This document shows positions 8,831 through 19,974 of a DNA stretch of 24,555 nucleotides, piece by piece (the stretch's first letter is position 1; each line of letters starts with the position of its first letter). The stretch lies in the NCBI RefSeq assembly GCF_001949145.1, contig NW_019091415.1, positions 1,435,862-1,460,416 of the forward strand, given 5' to 3'. The notes beneath the pieces are model-generated. The model was not told the origin of the DNA. It was given only the letters and a program-made list of their open reading frames with translations, and did no database searches. The position numbers were made by a program, and so were the translations under genes. This DNA comes from Acanthaster planci (Eukaryota; Echinodermata; Asteroidea; Valvatida; Acanthasteridae).

Positions 8831-10816
8831 GTTCAACTCTATAAACCCGAATAAAAGTATTTTCTAACCTTCAGAAATCGTTCTGGATCAGTGCAGAAAA
8901 GCAAAAGATTAAATTATCTGCTGGAATTTCTTTTTCTGCGTATAACTTTCTGCGTATACACACAGAAGGACTTGTGCAAGAAGTTTTGCGCAGAAGTCAA
9001 TCACCAATTAATTGCACGACAATCCAGGGCCGTGGCAATTTAAATACAATATCGGTGGGGCAGAGAGTCCGTAGAGCCATGGAATCTGGGAATTGACGAA
9101 ATTATGGCAGTGAACATCTGGCTCAGACTCAGGGCTTCCGATTCTGAGCAATTCGGTTGCACGGGTCCGAAAGTGGCACTATTTAGCCGTTTTGCAGAGG
9201 GATGCATTTTCATAATGGCTACTTTCCCGGCAGTGAACTCTCCTTCATTTTAGGGGCGGTATGCTTTGGGTGAAAATTTCTCACAAATTCATCGGTGGGT
9301 CAACCCACTAAAAATTGAAAGGAAAATGAAAGACAACATGTCAAAAATCGTCTTTCTGTGCAGCCTGAACACCTGTGAGAGATGTAAATATAAATATTTG
9401 TGAAGTATGGGGATTTATCACTGCTGTCTTTGGGAATTTATTTGCTGTGGCACACTCCAAAATTGTGCCATGATGCAGAAATAAGAAGGCCCCCCCAGCT
9501 CGAAACCAAACTAGTAGTACCTGTCGAGAAAGGCAAGGGTAATCATGATACATGCAGAAAACTTGGATTGAATGAACCATCAACCTGATTTACATGGAGG
9601 ATTTAATTACAAGAAATTAGCAAAGAACAACTGAAAACACTTTACTTACTTTGTATGACTTCACACGCATGATTTTCATGAACTTGATTATTTGAGAGCG
9701 GCTAAGTCGTACCTTGTAGTTATAAAATACGCCAAAAATTGTTAACACGGAATGCAAGCGGTTTGAACAATTAAAGCCTAAAGGATATCATTCCAATGTG
9801 GAAAAGACGAATGATTAATTAAGACTGTCCATCCCAGCATAATAGGGTACAAGATGTGGTTAAAAAGGGAGAGTGGTCCCGTTTTAGCCTAATGTGTTAA
9901 ATTAAGGTCAATTGGGATTTTTTGACAGAGTAATCGTTTTGTGTCTAAATCAAAACAAAACAGATCACCACGGCTACAACAGGGCATTTTTTAGGGGGAA
10001 AGAGGGGACCTAACCTTCACACAATATTTTGCGATACTAATTTAAAGTGAAAAAAACAGAGAAGCCTCAGAAGACCAACCAGTATGCTGAGGACGATTTT
10101 TGAAAGGAAATTAAAGGAAGTAACTATTACGATGAGGGAGATATTTATTAAATGTTGTTTATTTGAAGAAAGTTTGTATTTATCTTTCATGTAGCTCGAG
10201 GAACAGGAAAATTGTTTAGGTATCTTTTCATTGGATGAATAAATTATGAGTACATGGTTAGGGAGAGGAAAAAGACAACTTGAAAAAGTAGATTTGTTAA
10301 TTCAGGTACGGGGAAGTATTGAGAGGGTGTTACTGGAAGGCAATGAAAAAATGGAGTGTGACAATGGAAGACCAACTGTAAGCATCACATTGTCATTTTC
10401 TGCTCGTAGATTTTCACGTGTTTAGAACTTGCGTCAACTGTTTTTCAAAAACTCAGATTTTTCTAGCAGAAATTTGGATTTTACTTTGGGATTTTTTGAC
10501 TGAGCATTTTTCTGTGCCAAACTAAAAATATCACAGCTAGGAGGACATTCTGAGGGGAAACTTAACATTCAGATACTAGTTGGAACAAAGACGAAAGAAA
10601 AAAGTTAGACTGGGTCAAAAATAGGCTTTGCATCCCTTTCAAAAACGCCTTATCCGGGGATTTCAACTTCTTAAGTTTATGATTATACTGAAATTTTAGG
10701 GTGAAAGCAGACCGTGGTTGTTTGTGCCCTTCCTCCTTGGTTTGACCCCGGACGACTGGCAAATTCCTCGAATTGCAGCAAGGTCCCAGGCCAGCCCTGT
10801 CCTAGATGACTACTTA
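8831..10816. other. Long non-coding stretch
   Basis: No gene, array or strong hairpin recognised. Overlapping open frames on both strands at 9341-9588 shadow each other and show no motif. Composition is AT-rich throughout. Confidence 0.5.
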
Positions 10817-11015
10817 CCTTACTGATATTGTACAGGGCAATGCGTCGATAGATGAGGCGTCCACATGTAGAGTGATTTGATATTAGCCAGGGCTTGGCAG
10901 AATTTACGAGGGACGTGAGCCTTGCCGCGGGGTTGACTACGTCCTTTAGTAATCCAATTGGCAATTGTTTCCAAGATAATTCTGGGAGAGTAGCAGACTG
11001 GCACCCCCGCCCAAG
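10812..11015 (-). other. Candidate exon with consensus donor, unidentified
   Basis: A minus-strand donor AAG|GTAAGT has its junction between 10818 and 10817. The frame ending at this donor is open for about 67 codons, back to a TAA near 11019, but lacks a Met. A second frame over the same bases is also open. The donor matches the U1 consensus fully, yet there is no recognisable protein family and no clear acceptor. Recorded as a possible exon only. Confidence 0.2.
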
Positions 11016-11076
11016 GGATTATCCTTACAGTACACACATTGCGTACGGGGAGGGGAGGAAGGGAGTTCACATTGCT

Positions 11077-11169
11077 GTTTTGTTTGTTTGTTGAGTTGTT
11101 TGTTGGGGTGTTTGGGGGGTGTATGTTTGTTTGTTTTTGTTTTTTTGGGGTTTTTTGTTTGTTTTTTTT
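11077..11169. repeat. TTTG-rich low-complexity tract
   Basis: About 93 bases are almost only T and G on the plus strand, with repeated GTTTGTTTG, G runs of up to six, and T8 near the right end. The minus strand is A/C-rich, as in the decayed A-rich tail of a minus-strand retroposon located to the right, but no SINE or LINE body was recognised there. Replication slippage of a TTTG microsatellite is the simpler explanation. Confidence 0.75.
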
Positions 11170-11661
11170 AGCATCATGTGTGGACAACCCCAGTGTTTCA
11201 TTTTCTGTCGGTAAATTTATGCTGCATTTTTCAAAGTCGAAACACTCTTTTAAACAGCTCGATTAGGGTACCCTTTTAACATAGTTCTCAGTTCCAACCG
11301 TCCGTGCTGAAGAGGAACTTAATTGCCTTAAAAGACTGGGTGTGATGACCTGTGCAATAGGCCCCTAAGCACTGAAAATATATAGTACACTGACAAGTAC
11401 ACACATGCATGACGTTAATGTACCTTGGTTTATGCAGTCATCTGTATGGCAGTAGCATGGATCTTTTTTAGGAATTTCGACCGACCAACCCTTTCAACTG
11501 AAAAATAGATATGAAAACCATAGAATACATAATTTATAAAGGGACCCTTACGTATCTGCTGAAGTGTTAATTGTGCATAAAGACAAAATCGGAAAACTCA
11601 GGCCCAAATATAATTTCATTTGAACTTTTTATGAGATTGTCGATTGGGAATATTGAGAGCT

Positions 11662-11770
11662 TGAGTCACTTGCTGTGAGCTAAGGATTGAGGCAGACTTA
11701 AGAGTTGTAACGACTCACTAAGTTTGGTGACTCGAGTTGAGTCACAAACAAGCACAGTGATTCGAGTCAA
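11662..11770. repeat. GAGTC/GACTC motif cluster with two TGAGTCA sites
   Basis: Several GAGTC or GACTC words occur within 110 bases, including TGAGTCA (AP-1-type) at 11662-11668 and 11738-11744. A hairpin GTGACTC-GAGTT-GAGTCAC lies at 11727-11745. The density suggests a degenerate short-period repeat rather than a designed enhancer. Confidence 0.45.
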
Positions 11771-11884
11771 GTTGAAACATTGGAGAAGTTGCATATTAGC
11801 TGCAATAATCAATTCGAATCACAAATATTCGAACACAAATGCAGTAAATAAACACAAGACTTGATTTCATTCCCTGCAGTCTCC

Positions 11885-12080
11885 ATACCAGTTAAGCTGG
11901 CTCCGGGCCCGTCGCCAACTGGGGAGGGAGGACCCGAGCCCCCCCCCCCCGCTGGAAGCTGGCCCCCTAATCACTAAAAAGCATAAGCATCAAAAATAAA
12001 TTTTGTTCTTGTGATGTGTCCCCCCCCCCGCTGATACTGTGGCCCCCATCAATGCCTGAAGCTGGTAACGGGGCTGGCTC
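11885..12080. repeat. C-rich patch with poly(C) tracts
   Basis: A locally GC-rich segment has two long C runs (near 11939-11951 and 12020-12029) and three AAGCTGG words (near 11894, 11956 and 12059). It shares the word GCTGGCCCCC with the G/C-rich patch at 15086-15141 on the other side of the transposase-like pseudogene. Nothing coding is visible. Confidence 0.5.
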
Positions 12081-12505
12081 GCAGAAAACAAGTGATTTTT
12101 GGTTGTACTGTCACAGCATAGTGCACTTTATAAGTCTGCTTCTGATTATTTGAACTTGATGTGGGACTTGGTACGTGTCCTTGAAATCACAGCATGACTT
12201 TTTGTGAAATCAGAAAGTACATTAGCTGGCCTTGTAAGGACAGAAGGGCCATTCCCAGTAAATCAGTGCAAATGGAAAAAGGAAAATTTGAAATTTCAAC
12301 TTTTCGTTACAAGTTTGGAGTTTAATGCCAGACAAAAGCATATTTTATCTGTGTATATATGAAACTGGCAACGCAGGTTTCAATTCAGTTTGTCAGTGTT
12401 TTTCTTTAGTTTTTCTCTGTATTATAGCGGCCAAAGTTTGATTCAATCTCCGACTTGTCCTCGTCATTTAATCGAAACCAACGTTTTGATGTTTCATAAA
12501 GTTAA

Positions 12506-14858
12506 CGAAAAGTCTTCATCATCAGAGTCCACTACCTGTCTAATGTACCACTTCTCGTTGTACACCGCAGCTACCCAGTCATATGTATATTATAGAAGAT
12601 ATGCTCCGCGGTCTAAATCAGTTGTTCTGGTTTAGTTTGGGCGTGGTTGGGCGTGTCTGCAGTGTTTTGTTCTGGAAGGTTCTGGAAGGTTCTGGAGTTT
12701 CATTGCATCTCTATCGTGATCGTTGTTAAGACGTAGCACTTGCTGCAGCAGCAAGAGTCATTCTTCATCAGTGAATGACCATCAATTCCAACTAAAGAGT
12801 GCGAGGTGAGGGTGCCCTGAAATGTCACGTTGGACCGGTTATTGGCGACTACCTGTCCACTGGCAACGCAATCATCTTTGTGATGAAAAAGTACTCTATT
12901 TTGTTGCCTTCCTTTCCATGGCGCTCCTGGCAAGCCCAAGCGAAAAAGTCATGAGCATCCTGCATCACGGCAGCTTTTCTCTTAACGGCTAAATCTGCCA
13001 GACACTTAACGGTACCGCCGATGCCATCACTGGCTCCTTTCCTGTGCCGTGCTTCGAAGTAATCCCACAGCGCTTCTACACCGGCGAACAACTTATTGTG
13101 GTCACTCACCACCGAAAACATTGTCTTGTTTCTGTATTGTGCTTTCAGACTGTCTGTCCAGTAATGGATTCTCGATAGAGTTGGCACAGTTTCCTTCATC
13201 TTTGACAGCAAATTTGTAATTATTGCAATTATCGTGGATGTATTCTGGGCTCTCTCATCTGAGACAGCAGCTAGGCTTTTGCGGACTAGCCTACTGTCTT
13301 TATCCTTGCAGTAAACGACAATGTCGTAAATGGTGACGGAGTCTGTTGCCCAGTAACCACTTTGTACTTCTTCGAGTGGAACGCACGTGCAGTTTTCTGA
13401 AAAATCCATGTGCACAATGCAGTGGTCAGGGGGGAAATCTTCTTTGCATTTTGACATAGCACGATACTGGATCTGCGACACGAGAAGAACATGCAACCGA
13501 AATTCTTGGATGTCCTTCATACACCTTGCACAGAAATCACGTCTGCTGAGTGAAATATGAGCGTTGGTTTTTTTCTATTGTCTACTGTAATGCGAGCCCA
13601 TTCCTCAAAGCTGATCTGATCGTCTGGATTGAGCAATGTGCTTCTTGCTCATGGCTGTCCTTAATAAACTGATCTTGGTTATCTGTTGATACGTTTCCCA
13701 AGTTTTTTAGTGCCTTGAGTTTCAGCGACAAGTTCTGATGTCTTTTACACAAGCAAGTATTTCGGGATGCAGACTGAACCAACTTGATGTGAGGACATAG
13801 GTTTCTTTTGACTCTATGAAGAGCTGATAGTGACACATGCCATTTCTCTGGATTCTCTGTGATGTACTTAAGGTGTAGATTGCCCATGTAGACAGTGGGG
13901 TGTCGTATTTGTTTCTTGTCACCCATGCCTGTCTTGCATCTTTCTTTCCAGGCATCATTCTTGAGTTGTCATCACTTTCTTGGAAATCTTTAACTTCATT
14001 GTGAGGAGAAGTCCAGAGTCGCTTTGTCTTTGTCTGAGAAGAAGCAGAGTTTCCTGTCGCCAGGTTTCGTTGACCCATAGCTGTTGATTTCTGGACCACA
14101 GACAACAACCGATACTTCTTGGGAACTTTTGTACCACAAAGAAATTTGTGCGACATGGTCGCTCCTTGGTTTTTCTCTGAAGCACCAGCGTTTGAGTAAA
14201 GCAAGTGTCTCTTTTATCTCTCGTAGCCCGTTTTTCTGGAATGCCAGCATTCTTCAGTATCAAGTTGGCTTTTGTCCTGGGTGTATTTGAAGCGTTCACG
14301 TTGGTTGGGAGGAGGCGTTCCTTTGCTTGATTAACCGTTCATTACGTTTGCGTATTTTCTTGCTCTGTCTAGTTGCGGCTTTTTTTCCATGTTAATGTTT
14401 CTATGGTCTTGAGGGCTCTATCCAAGCATTTGCTCACTCTTTTCCTTCTTGTCTGTTGCTTTCTGAATGGCAGTTTTACAATGAGTGCGACCCGATCGCG
14501 AGGAGTTGATCGACGTGTACTCGGCCTAGCCCAAGAAATGTCTGGTGCTGCAGAATCATCTGCGCTCTCATTCTCTTTCATCAACAGATCGTCTGCAGCT
14601 ATATCATTGATGGGATTTTGTTCCTCATGCTGTTGCCTTATTTTTGCCAATGTTTCTTTGACACGTGATCGATGTTTTCGGACCCGTTTGTTTACTGCCT
14701 GTTTTCCCTCTTTATGTTCTTTTTTCGACAGCCTCTCCACAGGGATGTAGTATATTCTTGACACATTTGCTTTCAGCTTACAGGAAAGCCTTCTCTCCCA
14801 GAATTTATCGTTTTCTCTCCCGATAAGCAGCTTGGATTTCTGGCCGTATTTTTCCCAT
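12506..14858 (-). pseudogene. DDE transposase-like multi-copy family member, broken
   Basis: The start is ATG 14858-14856, opening MGKIRPEIQAAYRERKR. A basic region (SRIYYIPVERLSKKEHKEG, near 14770) and a helical run RQSKKIRKRNERLIKQ (near 14345) follow, then NTPRTKANLILKNAGI, SDDNSRMMPGKKD, NLHLKYITENPEKWHVSLSA and NTCLCKRHQNLSLKLKAL. The core has DFCARCMKDIQEF, HMDFSEN (Asp codon 13406-13404), EEVQSGYW, HYWTDSLKAQYRNK (Asp codon 13154-13152) and ASDGIGGTVK (Asp codon 13028-13026). A small domain DWVAAVYNEKWYIRQVV lies at 12583-12506. I recall this block order from unnamed multi-copy genes in cnidarians and other invertebrates; RNase-H-fold DDE activity is inferred. At least seven frame changes, plus stops, make it dead. 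Terminal inverted repeats were not found. Confidence 0.75.
12670..12697. promoter_or_regulatory. Perfect heat-shock-element-like repeat (HSF site)
   Basis: Alternating TTC and GAA triplets lie at exact 5-bp spacing: TTC 12670, GAA 12675, TTC 12680, GAA 12685, TTC 12690, then an imperfect GAG at 12695. This is five perfect units plus one, matching the nTTCnnGAAn consensus bound by HSF trimers. The same bases form a 10-bp tandem repeat and fall in the decayed C-terminal coding part of the transposase-like pseudogene, reading as a Pro/Leu/Gln-rich linker. Sequence match is strong; function is unproven. Confidence 0.45.
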
Positions 14859-15085
14859 TGTGAAAATCACAGCACTTGAACTGGGAAAAAGGGTAAGGGA
14901 ACAAGTTAGAATGTAACAAGTCGAGAAACATACAACTTGTGTAAAAACTTCGCGTGAAAAACGTTTGCGTAAGATAAAAACAACCTTTCCGCATTTGTGT
15001 GTAACCTACGTTACCACCTGTTTCCGGATAGTTTATTGTCAGTTTATTATTAGGTCGATCCATTGAGCCGCACCCAATTATAAGA

Positions 15086-15141
15086 CCTGCAAAAAGGAGG
15101 GGGGCTGGCCCCCCGTCGGAAAAGTAGGGGGGCCCTGGCAG
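15086..15141. repeat. G/C-rich hairpin patch
   Basis: Contains GGGGGGC-TG-GCCCCCC (near 15101-15116), a 7-bp stem with a two-base loop, and then a second AGGGGGGCCCTGGC word. It lies about 230 bases upstream of the start of the transposase-like pseudogene, so it could belong to that element's end. No match to the opposite flank long enough to call a terminal inverted repeat was found. Confidence 0.45.
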
Positions 15142-16780
15142 GACAAATAATGAAGCGTTTAATTACTGACAACCGTCTAGACATAAGAAAGTTACCTAGT
15201 CCTAGAAGTAGCAGAGACAGATTTTAAGAATTGTTCATACTAGTCTCATATGGGTTTGTTCTCAGGGTGTAAAGTGAAGTGCACTTATAGAACCCTTTCC
15301 TGAACCTCACTAAGGCCAAGATTAGTTCCGTCTGTCTTTTCTTAGCTCTTATTTTGTCCCAAATTCAAAAGTGATGTAGTGCAATTGACCCTTTGTACCT
15401 GTAACCAATTTCCACTTTGAAAAGAATTTCCCAGAAATTCCAATTAACAACAAAAAGCATTATATTAAAGTGCTCATGTACGATTTAATTTGGCATTTTC
15501 AGCACTATACCAATCCCAAAATCTGACAAATGTGTCCCAAACCAGGAGGGATACAAGCCAGTTTGGTATCCCAATATTGCATGCTTAAAATGAAGTGTGT
15601 CGCTGGTCATGCATATACGACAATGTCGGCAAAATACCGGTTATATCAGAGCAGCTATGTGTTGATGTACCTGCATTGAACATGGTGGAGCTGGCTTGCA
15701 AATGACCTTTCGTTTTTGAAACACTAAACTGGCACATTGAAATGATGCAGTCATGAATTACGCTGCAGCCTTAATGTGGCCTTGTAGTGTGGAATTTGTA
15801 ACGGAAATGGATGAAAATTAAGCCCGATTGTGAGGAGTATATTAGCAAAAAAAATTACATTTGTCTTCTGAATTGGTATGATGAAGACTTCAGATTCACC
15901 TAGAAAACCCATAGAGTCATAAAAATCTGACCGGATTGAATTTGTTTCAAAGTGAGTTTGACGTTCTCTTTAATTCATGTAGTATTTTACTATTATTTGA
16001 AGGTTGTAAATTTACGTAAACTAAACTTGACAGTTTATTTTTTTAACATAATTTTTAAAAAATAAAAACACAAGTTGACGTTCACTAAACATTTAGGAAG
16101 AGTCACCTGGAGATAGGTAAAAAACGAATTTCAAGAAGAACCTTTCGCTTCTGGCAGCATCGTTCCTAGTGTAACGCTTAAATTTTGTCACATAAGAGTT
16201 TATAAGCGTGGCCTTGCAAGCAGTTAAGTTTAAGTTGAGAACTGACACGGTCACAATGATGACTTGGGTCGACAGTGTTTTATTAGGAAAACACTGACTA
16301 ATATCATTGGACATTAGCGAGGAAGACTGAGTTGAAGACTAGTTGACAGACTGTGGAGACCGTGGAGACTGACCATGAAACATTTTGGGGGTGATTATAT
16401 AGAGGGGGGGTGCAAGCTGGGCGGTATAACTTCCTGAAACTGTGGTCAGGCTTAATTGTGGTTGTAAGATTATGGCCTAGGAGTCTTGGGGAGTGGGGGC
16501 AGTACTTGGAAAATGACCACAACCGGGAACTTCATTAGGATCTTAATTACCAAGGAATAAAACGGAAGTAGGATCAGGGATAAGAGAGGGACCAATGACT
16601 CCATGATTCATTCTGGGCTTACACTAGGTTCATTTTGTTCATGCACAATTGTTTTCATTCCCCGTGCTTGCATGGAAATGAGATTGTACAATGTTGCAAA
16701 GATTCCCCTACCTGCAGTGGATGGGTTCCAGATGCATTTGAGTTGACCTGACGCAGTTCTTGTCAGCAAAGGTTAAATAT
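15142..16780. other. Non-coding stretch with small hairpins
   Basis: No gene recognised. Small inverted repeats include GGGATAC with GTATCCC (15550-15575) and a perfect 9-bp stem CAGTGTTTT/AAAACACTG with a 6-base loop (16273-16296). A G7 run is near 16404. The open frame at 16093-16314 has no motif. Confidence 0.5.
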
Positions 16781-16806
16781 TTCCGTAGTTTTACCGAGAA
16801 AATTTA

Positions 16807-17074
16807 ACGGAATTCGTAAAAAATCCATTCACGGGGAAGAGGACGTGTTTTCAAATGGAATACGGGGAATAGGCTCCCTACCCGTTGTTTTACGGGTTTC
16901 AGAAAACAATGCCCTTCATTTTAAGGGTATTCCGGTCAATGCTTGTAATTTGTACGGGGCATTTGATGAATGTTCGTTATTTTACGGACTAGTCTGTGAA
17001 AAATGTGGTATTTCACCACCCGGCTTAAATATCAGTGTTTTTACGGTAAATGGACTGAGGACGCAATTATGGAG
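16807..17074 (+). repeat. Degenerate ~30-bp tandem array with TTTTACGG core
   Basis: The word ACGG, usually preceded by T-rich sequence, recurs at 16807, 16831, 16862, 16892, 16923 (as AGGG), 16954, 16984, about 17014 (decayed), 17043 and about 17072. Most steps are 29-31 bp. Outside the core the units are strongly diverged, so this is an old minisatellite. A 103-residue open frame (16845-17156) covers most of the array, but the core moves between frames, which argues against a protein repeat. A related array in the opposite orientation lies at 20909-21051. Confidence 0.65.
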
Positions 17075-17334
17075 GGACAAGGTGTTTTTCTTTACATCAC
17101 GCTCATTTCTGGGGGAAAATTACTTATGCTCCCTTAATATTTCTACCCATCCGTAGTCGTCAAAGATTTTTTTCAGCATGTAATTGGCCAAAGGACCCTA
17201 GCTTTCACACCTGAAATGAAATGTGCAGTCCAGTACTTGTTGAACGAGGTGCAGACGTCTCCAGAACGCAACTTGTTTTAAGGTTTCATCCGTGAAGTGT
17301 TTGGCGTTGTGAAACAATACATCAGTGGAATTTT

Positions 17335-17362
17335 ACAAATACGCTTATTCTGAATGTCATTT
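17335..17362 (+). repeat. Dispersed repeat, copy A
   Basis: These 28 bases match 22233-22260 in direct orientation with a single mismatch, and weaker similarity continues about 10 bases on each side. This is far above chance for a 24.6-kb window. The repeat family is not recognised. Confidence 0.75.
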
Positions 17363-18389
17363 GTTTACAATATAAAACCTTCATAATATTTTACCATTCC
17401 TTGTTATTTATAGAAGCCGTAATGAAGAGAAGTGTGGGATATTATATTTTTGACTCTCTCACTGAAAAAGTTACTGTGCATGTGTTAGGCTGATTAATTG
17501 CAACGACGAGTTTACTACTGCTAACGGTGTGCTTTTGCATAGAGTGTCAGATTTTTGAGAAGGTAGGGGGCCTACGTACTTCGTGAAGCCTTGACTTATG
17601 TTTATTGAGTTTTATGATTGTGCATGACGTGTATGATGAGTGCATGGATGTGTTCTTCGTCCTCCATGATGAGTGTAACATTGAACATTCACCCACCATG
17701 CCCAACGATTCATTTGTGATGCTTGTCCAATATATCTCGTCCATGTTTTATACGGTGTTCATGTATCCGATTTCAGCAGTGAATGATGGATGTGTGGACA
17801 ATGGCCCATGGAGAGTGACCAATTTACTGAACTAGGGCCTAGCTGGGGAATTTAAGGTACTGCAACTGACTAGGAATACCTATCATGACATGTGCTTGTA
17901 AGTTGTTACGTCAGCATGATACTTGCAGTTGATAGGTTCATCTTATTCATACATAATCACTTGTTACCCTGTGCACATGCATATTCAATGAGGCTGGTTT
18001 AGAAAAAAGCTCAGTATTTTGCTCAGTAAATGTTGTGATATTGCCCCTGCTAAGTTTGACTTGTAGAAAAATGATTTCTTTCTGATGGTTTATGTACACT
18101 TTGTAGTGTTGCATATTGACAATCAGACAAAATACATCAGACACAAAACCAAGATTTCAAAATTGCAAATCTAGAAATTCTGACTGTTCACAATCACACA
18201 ACATCAAAATGTCAGCAAAACAATAGACTACACAGATTACATTCATTTTCACATCAAAATCAACTTAATACTGTCATAATAACATGGCATCTTGCCTGAC
18301 CAGCAGCGGTACACGAAGGTCCTGGAGTATTGGTCCAGCAGCATCGGGTCCAAAAGAGTGGAAGAAGTCGCCCTGCCGACATGAAAATG
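17363..18389. other. Non-coding stretch
   Basis: No supportable gene. Open frames at 17547-17835 (both strands) and 17947-18144 shadow each other and have no recognisable motifs. A minus-strand AATAAA occurs near 17600. Confidence 0.5.
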
Positions 18390-18433
18390 TAATTTCGTTC
18401 GGTTGAGAGGGGTAGCGAATTAGAACGAAATTA
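18390..18433. repeat. Inverted repeat, perfect 11-bp stem
   Basis: TAATTTCGTTC (18390-18400) and GAACGAAATTA (18423-18433) are exact reverse complements separated by 22 bases. It lies 57 bases upstream of a TATA-box candidate, so it may be a promoter element or the end of a mobile element. Confidence 0.7.
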
Positions 18434-18489
18434 AGTTCTTACTGCGGAATGGATCACGTCGCGGAGGTGCTTGAGCTATGAGTCTCGGG

Positions 18490-18497
18490 TATATAAA
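18490..18497 (+). promoter_or_regulatory. TATA-box candidate (TATATAAA)
   Basis: A consensus TATATAAA is set in GC-rich flanks (CGGG before, TCGGGG after), as is typical of TATA promoters. Transcription would start near 18520. No ORF of note follows: the frame at 18478-18666 spans the TATA itself. It could be a Pol II promoter of a non-coding transcript, or the promoter of an unrecognised solo LTR. Confidence 0.3.
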
Positions 18498-18580
18498 TCG
18501 GGGTTTTTCAAGAATGTGCCATCTGTGGTCCGATAGGCAAACACTACTTCATCATAGCAACTTATCCTTGTTATTCGCAA

Positions 18581-18640
18581 GGCTTTTTTCCCATGGGTTT
18601 TTTACCCCTCAGGTTTTTCCCACTGAGTTTTTCCAGCCTA
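18581..18640 (+). repeat. Short degenerate repeats of GGTTTTTCCC type
   Basis: Four units of the form G(G)nTTTTTT-CCC start at 18581, 18595, 18612 and 18627, a 14-17 bp step. They lie about 60-120 bases downstream of the start expected from the TATA-box candidate. No function or family assigned. Confidence 0.45.
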
Positions 18641-19974
18641 CAAATAATATAATGAAGTTGTGGTGATGATGGAAATCGTCATCGTATTTTTCACATGACA
18701 ATTATTTATCACATGCTTCTCATTTATTTACTTGTCGTGAACCATATCGTCAATACCTTGGTATAGGTATAGTATTAAAATGATGTTTGCACGGATTCCT
18801 TAGTAATCAATCGTAATGTTAACACTGTAATGTCTGGATTGCAAGGACAGTAAATGGTACCAGTCAGTAAGATTCAACNGACACATAAGATCTTTTAACC
18901 ACACTTAGAGACGAGTATTCATAATTTTGAATCAATTAAGTGGAAGAAGTAATGAATAAAAGGGGTGCGCATGCCTGTAGGTCGCCATCCCAAATTTGTA
19001 ATCTAAGTGTCATGGACTCATTAAGAACGAAAGCTTAGTTGAAAAAAAAGTCTCATACGAGACGAGCATCGGGCCGACCTCCACCGTAGGTTTAAAATAA
19101 AATGCTGCTGTCACACCCTTTCTATAGTAATAACCCCCTTACATAAAGTTACTAACAATATAGAAAACATTCCTGGATTGCCACACAGGCACGTCTCTAC
19201 TAAAGAAAAGGTTACATAATGCCTATATAGAAAAAAACCAAGATCGGGCTACTAAACGTTAGGACATGTCCATTCTCAACTAAAGTGGTGAATAATTAAC
19301 ACTGAATTCCTACCAGAAGGGAAAATCAGTAGGCCCTAATCATGCTAATGATTATGTACAGAATTCTTCCCCAATGTTTTGGTTTCACAGCCAGTAAAAT
19401 GACCTGCTGACCATGTACGGTAGGATTCGATTTTAAGTCCCAGTAGGACATATTTTGGGGACTTTCGGAAGTTCGGGAAAACAAATCCCAACTTGTGCTA
19501 GGTCTAAGTCTCAGTCCCACCTCATGGATATATGACTTTATAATTTCATCAGGAAAAGCAACCTAGAACTAGTTCCCAGTCTGAGTTTCTGTCTCTAATT
19601 TCACACGCAGATTCCTTTCTATTTACATTTGTATTTAAAAGTACGGATTGTTAAATTACGTGTGAATCTTCAGAATCAGATGTCCAAGTTCCCCACATGT
19701 TATTGTGAAATTTACTTCACAAAAGCATCTGCAAGGTACTGCCACAAGTTCCAAACAGGAAGAATTGTGTCTCTTTTTACCTGCTGCTTGTATGTGAGTA
19801 TGCTTAGAGAGTTTTTACTGTGACTACTAGCAAAATCAGCACAATCCCCTGCCTCGGGAACCTCAACAGAGAGATATTTACAAAGTACCATGGTTATTTG
19901 GCTATTTTAATTGCACGGCCTTGTTACACCCTATTTCATACAACCTTTCTTGATGTGGTTGAAAGGGTTGACAG
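18641..19974. other. Non-coding stretch with one undetermined base
   Basis: No gene recognised. Contains an N at 18879 and a small GTCTC-ATAC-GAGAC hairpin near 19049-19062. Open frames at 19326-19520 and 19629-19823 carry no motif and have ordinary AT-rich composition. Confidence 0.5.

Noticed and set aside
10819-11187. 122-residue minus-strand ORF
   Set aside because: Its N-terminal half is the translated TTTG/ACAA low-complexity tract (Lys, Asn, Thr, Gln only).
12365-12870. Word ACTGGCAACGCA at 12364-12375 and 12858-12869 as possible target-site or terminal repeat
   Set aside because: A 12-bp direct match with no extension; the right copy is inside the coding remnant, so it cannot mark an element end.
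14373-14750. 125-residue plus-strand open frame
   Set aside because: Antisense to the basic N-terminal part of the transposase-like pseudogene; its Cys/Phe/Ser-rich content reflects reverse-strand codons.
16845-17156. 103-residue open frame that looks like a 10-residue repeat protein
   Set aside because: The 30-bp array explains it. Unit steps vary between 28 and 31 bp and the core motif changes frame, so a selected decapeptide repeat is unlikely.
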